DNA of 64,000 bases from positions 56,471,129 to 56,535,128 of the forward strand of contig CM073592.1 in assembly GCA_037074705.1 (NCBI GenBank). Direction: 5' to 3'. Origin of the DNA: Zhengitettix transpicula (Eukaryota > Arthropoda > Insecta > Orthoptera > Tetrigidae). The notes under the pieces are model-generated. The model was not told the DNA's origin. It saw nothing but the letters and a program-made list of their open reading frames with translations, and made no database searches. Positions 59,701 to 64,000 of this stretch are shown here, one piece after another. Positions within the stretch are counted from its first letter, which is position 1. The number at the start of each line of letters is the position of its first letter. Made by a program: the position numbers and the translations under genes.

Positions 59701-61501
59701 TAAAATATAATCGTCGTTTAATAAGTTTTATTTATAACTAACAAATGTCAATATATTTATAGATATTAAATGTCAAATAATTTTCAATCATACGACTGAA
59801 TGAATATTTTCTTTTAAAAAAATAGTCAGTTTAGATTTTAATATAAGCATTTTATACATTTTTCGTGTAATTGCTAAACATATTTTCAACGCTCGTTATA
59901 TTTTCATCTCGGAATCATTAAGCATGCATATATATAGATATATACTCAGTTTGACTTTAATCATTTTCTCTCACGCTTTCCCGCGCTAATGTGAATGGAG
60001 TATCGACGTGATTCCAATTAAGGTTCAACCCCGACCATTTATCAGGAAGGCTGATGAAAAATTATAATTTTGAATTGTTTTGAAAGTTAACTGTTAATGT
60101 GACCTTTATGAAAAATGCAGTGACGAATAATACTAATTAATAGGAGACAAGATAATATCTATGTTCTGTTGTCTGAAACAAACAAAAATTCACTCGAGCG
60201 AAGTTTTGCGTGCGACAGCTAGTTTTGAATATTTCATGTAGTAACAGGGCCAATAAATATAGTAGCTCCTGCTACTATATATTGATTTTAGCGGCACTTA
60301 AACTGATGCGGTGTGTCGTTGTAACGGAACTCGTATGTTAAAACAATTTTCTTTTAATGAAATGTTCGCTATATTTTACAGAAAATTTATGGTTCTTTAA
60401 ATTTATAAGTATCTAAGTGTTTTGTCAAGTGTTGAATGTAGAATTTTAACTGTTATTTTAATCGATTTTTTTAAAAATGAAATTGCTATTGCGATTATTT
60501 CTCCTTCACCGAGACGCACGATTACCTCAAAGCAGTTCAAATAAACTTCGAAAAGTTCTAAGCCACTTCTATCACTACGCATCATTGTTTGAGTGTAATC
60601 GGAGTGACTCGGGAAAAACTAAACGTCGTGTTTCGGTGAACAGCATCATTGGAAGTGAACTGATTTTGTTTTGACGTATCATTATTTGCAGGAAAAAGCG
60701 AAAGACGGCGGTCCTTTTGGAGAATTCCTTCTCCCGGGGTTGTCCGCAAGTCTGCCGTTATTAATCCGGTTAGAGCACCTTGTTTTGCTGAATCTAAGGG
60801 GCGGCCTGTTTCACAATTAGCCGCGCTCCGGCGACTCTGCAGGTAGCAAACAGGCCCAATGGTCCTCACTTCTCATTACGAGAACATCTGCGTCTTGGGA
60901 ACGGGCCTACACACTCCTATAAACGCACTATAAATTCCGATGCAACATGCGTGTACTGAATCGAAGCTGTAGATATGCAAGGTAAATAAATAAAGGAGCA
61001 TATGTAATGAGCAATTTATTCGTTTAAGTCCAAATACGACTAGGGACATGTGACACGAAAAAGGAAAATACATCCATAGTCATATTAAAAATTACTTTGT
61101 GCAGAAATTCAGTCAACATTGTTGCAGTGCTCAGTTAAAAATAATTTCTTCAGCACGAACATATTGGGGGAAGCAGTCGTTGTGAATCCCTACGTAACTA
61201 CGATGAGGATTTTATATAAAAATATTTTTTTCTATTACGTTTATAACAATCGTTTGAGAAATAAAAAAAATGAGTTACATAAAAATAATCATGTGAAGCA
61301 AACTGTAAAAACCACAAGTTACTAAAAATATATTATAATTTTCAGTCAGTAGAAATGGTTAAATTAAGAAATTTTCTTCTTAAGCTGAGCAAGGAACAAG
61401 GTAAAACAATGTGTAAGGAGAAATATATTTTCTTAGCGTTACAAACAGTTTAAAAAAATTGAAAATGATCTTGAGGACAAAGCATTTTCACAAAGAATAT
61501 C
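59701..61501. other. Mostly AT-rich non-coding stretch
   Basis: A GC-richer patch at 60690-60870 carries a 95-codon minus-strand frame with no recognised domain. Nothing else seen. Confidence 0.4.
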
Positions 61502-62269
61502 TTATAAATAAAGCAGAGTGTTTGTTTGTATGTATGTATATATATTTGTATGTTCCTTATACAAATCTACACCGGTGGACCAAATTTTGTACACGTGTTC
61601 TTTGCGACCAGGAAACAAACACTGTCGGGGTGAGACACGTCTACCACCCCAGAAGCGGGGGTGGACGGGAGTGGAAATATTTAAACATGCTAAAACAGTC
61701 AGTATTTGAGTCGGTTAAATATTTTTAGGGGTCAAATGTATTGATAATGTTTCTAGCGATGTTATTCTGAATATAATTTTCATCCTCTACACCCTGGGAA
61801 AAGGGCACCCTTAGGGCATGTGGTGGAGATGCTTTACAGGAAAATAACGCGAATACAACCGAGATTGGAGTCAAATCGAAGGTTATGGATGTAACTGAGT
61901 TTAGTTATGACATTCAACTTGGCAATTACCCCTCAGATGCAGGGGTAGTGGGGTAGAAAGTTTTGAACATGCAAACACAGCAGGTATTTGCGTTGAATAA
62001 ATATTTTTCAGGGTTAATTATATTGATTGAATTTATACTGATTTTGTTTGTGTATAATTTCAACCCCTTTCGGCATGCGAGGGAAGCACCCTTAGGTGTG
62101 GGGGTGGAGGGGCGTTTCATATCATTAACGCCAAATCAATCGAGATTCGAGTCAAATCTGGGTTATGGATGTCGCTGAGACTATTTATAACAAACTGAGA
62201 AACGAAATTGGAGTGTATCGGGGGTTAAGGATAAATGACATCTCGGGCAACGCCGGCCACCCAGCTAGT
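61502..62269 (+). mobile_element. TGTA-start, CTAGT-end element, copy 3
   Basis: Begins with TTTGTTTGTATGTATGTATA, continues with CCGGTGGACCAAATTTTG and ends CGGGCAACGCCGGCCACCCAGCTAGT. An imperfect direct duplication of period about 280 fills the interior (for example GGTTATGGATGT at 61881 and 62161, ACATGC at 61685 and 61967). Frames over the TGTA run are artefacts. Class as for copies 1 and 2. Confidence 0.65.
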
Positions 62270-62339
62270 TTATAATAAAATGAAAAAATTTAAGATACTA
62301 ATATATACGAAATATCGTTGTAGGGCTTTTCATTTGGAC

Positions 62340-63440
62340 GTGGGGTTTACTCTGAGGTTCTGGATTCTGAGCCCTCCTTGTATAACTGTCTTTTCATTTT
62401 ATTTTTAAGTCTGGTAATGCGGATTTTGATTAATCTTTCGCTGATGCGTAAATGAACTTTGGTTAACATATCTAGAAGGGATTCAATGTCCTTGGTGAAG
62501 TCTAAGGTAATAATTGTGGGGTTCTTGCTCCCGTTGGTACTTATCAAAAGGCTCTTGAAATGCTTGTAATTTATTGTTAATTGATTGGCTTTTTTTCTAT
62601 TAAGTTCTTTGCTGGTTCCAAAGCTTCATCTATTAGGTTATGGGAATGCTGGTGTAGTTCTTGTTTTTTTATGAGGGGGATTATTTTTCATTGGTTTGAC
62701 TGTTTTCATCATTTGATACAGCGGAGAGTGTTTGGGAATGTTTCGGTACGTTTGATGATACTCTTTTTTTTGATAATGTAGTTGGTTGTGATGGCTCTAT
62801 CATATCTGCATCCAAGATGTTTTCATGTCTGGAGGTTGGATTCACGGTAGGCGTCATTTCCGGGTGATGGTTTGAAGGGGATTTTATTATTTTACTAGTA
62901 ATCAGTGAAGTTTGGCAGGATGTGTCTTTAAGATTTTTATCTTTGGTTCGAATTTCAGATGATTCCGGGTCCTTTGGTAAATTGTATGGTATATATTTCT
63001 GATTGGGGTGATGTTGTCTTGTCGACGTCCGTAATGTGATCGTTGTTGACTGCGTTGCTGTTGGATACGGGTACTTGTACTTTGTTTATGATTGAATTTC
63101 TATGGTTGTTTTGCTACTACTATTTGGGCAATTGTTTGCCAGGTGTCCTTCAGTTTTGCAGGTGTAGCATGCTGTGTTCTCCAGGGACAGGAATATGCGG
63201 AACTGGATATCATCGTAATCCATTAGTATTGAATCAGGTAGGTTGTTAAATTTAGTTGGATCCATGTAAAACTGCATGCGGAAGCTCATAATGTGACTGA
63301 GGCATGGATCTAAACCTGCTTTATTTAAAGATATTTTATAGGTTAGAGTAATGTTATGTTTAGCTAATTCGTTTTATATTATATTCTGGGGGATTATCGG
63401 ACATACGTTCGAAATAATCACTCTTGAAATAAGCTGGCGA
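62340..63440 (-). pseudogene. Non-LTR retrotransposon ORF1 (gag-like, CCHC zinc knuckle), degenerate
   Basis: ORF1 proteins of jockey/I-type LINEs bind element RNA. The minus-strand reading keeps the zinc knuckle CYTCKTEGHLANNC (Cys, Cys, His and Cys codons within 63128-63169), preceded by LPDSILMDYDD and FRIFL, typical of the region before the knuckle. In the same frame there are stops at 63374-63376, 63086-63088 and 62681-62683, with a Ser/Thr/Pro/Lys-rich tail between the last two. A later frame (62347-62547) may be the C-terminal end. No ORF2 with endonuclease or reverse transcriptase follows; the CTAGT-end element lies within 80 bases. Clade assignment is uncertain. Confidence 0.75.
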
Positions 63441-64000
63441 ACATTTCAGTTGTGATCTTTGATTTTTAGCACTTTATGTTTGGTTGTAAAGTTATAAACA
63501 GCTGATTTGTTTGCTAGGAATACACAAATAAGATTTTGGATATAAGCGACATAAATCTGATTATTTTAGAATCCATAAATTTCTCAATTTCACTAGCGAA
63601 ATTTTAATAAAAACAATTTCTCTCTGTTTATTGTAACACGCGTTGCTAAGGAAAACACGAAAGATCTTATGGATACTATATTATTGATACAAATATATAT
63701 GCTTAATTGCAAGTATGAAGATTAGCGACTTCTCCGATATTTCACTAAACAGCTCATAAAATTTTTAATTATTCATATTGTATATGATGAAAGAATAGTG
63801 ACACATATCTGTTGGAATAATCTGTATATTCTAGAAAATAATTTCGACTACTACTAAAAAAAATTATATATAACATATATTATTAATTTTAATATTAAAT
63901 AAACAATTCACTAAAATAAAAATCATAAACTACATACTCGTTTCAAATAAAGAAAGTCATAGTATTTTCTGATTATATAAACATTTTCATAAAAAAACCA
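63441..64000. other. AT-rich non-coding stretch, possible LINE leader
   Basis: Lies upstream of the ORF1 relic on its strand, so part may be that element's 5' untranslated region. No other feature seen. Confidence 0.35.

Noticed and set aside
1..64000. CRISPR arrays, operons, prophage or toxin systems
   Set aside because: No regularly spaced direct repeats, no prokaryotic gene packing and no viral protein signals; the content is that of a eukaryotic repeat-rich genome.

Overview
The window looks like nuclear DNA from an arthropod, most probably an insect. It is AT-rich with isolated GC-richer islands. It has no operons or ribosome-binding sites, and long AT, TG, AC and TC microsatellites. 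It also holds relics of a mariner transposon, a non-LTR retrotransposon ORF1, tRNA-derived SINEs and many short non-coding repeat families. A large repeat-rich genome such as a cockroach, termite or stick insect is my guess; it is not shown by the sequence. I found no host protein-coding gene or exon that I can defend, so the window reads as intergenic or deep intronic DNA.

The only protein-coding remnants are two mobile-element pseudogenes. One is a mariner transposase on the minus strand (35225-36230) broken by three frameshifts, one of them an 11-nt loss between the second and third catalytic Asp. The other is a retrotransposon ORF1 with a CCHC zinc knuckle on the minus strand (62340-63440).

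Repeats, roughly left to right. (1) Foldback units with long inverted arms lie at 1294, 4652, 15966, 25678, 36676, 40584 and 59590, with a single arm at 27449. (2) A terminal-inverted-repeat element lies at 12990-13256, followed by a perfect 118-bp tandem duplication (13481-13716). (3) Two copies of a 1.0-1.2 kb element with TATTGTAAT ends, plus a third partial copy, lie at 19284, 28768 and 42354; two of the three abut (AT)n tracts. (4) Six copies of a roughly 460-bp non-coding repeat lie at 21656, 22355, 24875, 26246, 30129 and 40053. (5) Three copies of an element with a TGTA-rich 5' end and a conserved GC-rich 3' end, CTAGT in two of them, lie at 32424, 52997 and 61502. (6) SINE relics lie at 52508 and 57720.

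The most unusual signal is a short motif recurring at about a dozen loci on both strands: CTGANGA, a stem-loop, then GAAACGTT, usually with complementary flanks that would form a further helix. This resembles a minimal (dimeric-type) hammerhead ribozyme core like those known from Penelope-like retroelements, with one extra base before helix II. Several copies sit in both arms of palindromic units. GC-richer islands (for example near 5.3, 12.0, 14.8, 23.4, 26.9, 31.1, 39.3 and 41.5 kb) lack ORFs and carry paired SOX-like, homeodomain-like or DRE-like motifs. They are candidate regulatory elements by inference only.
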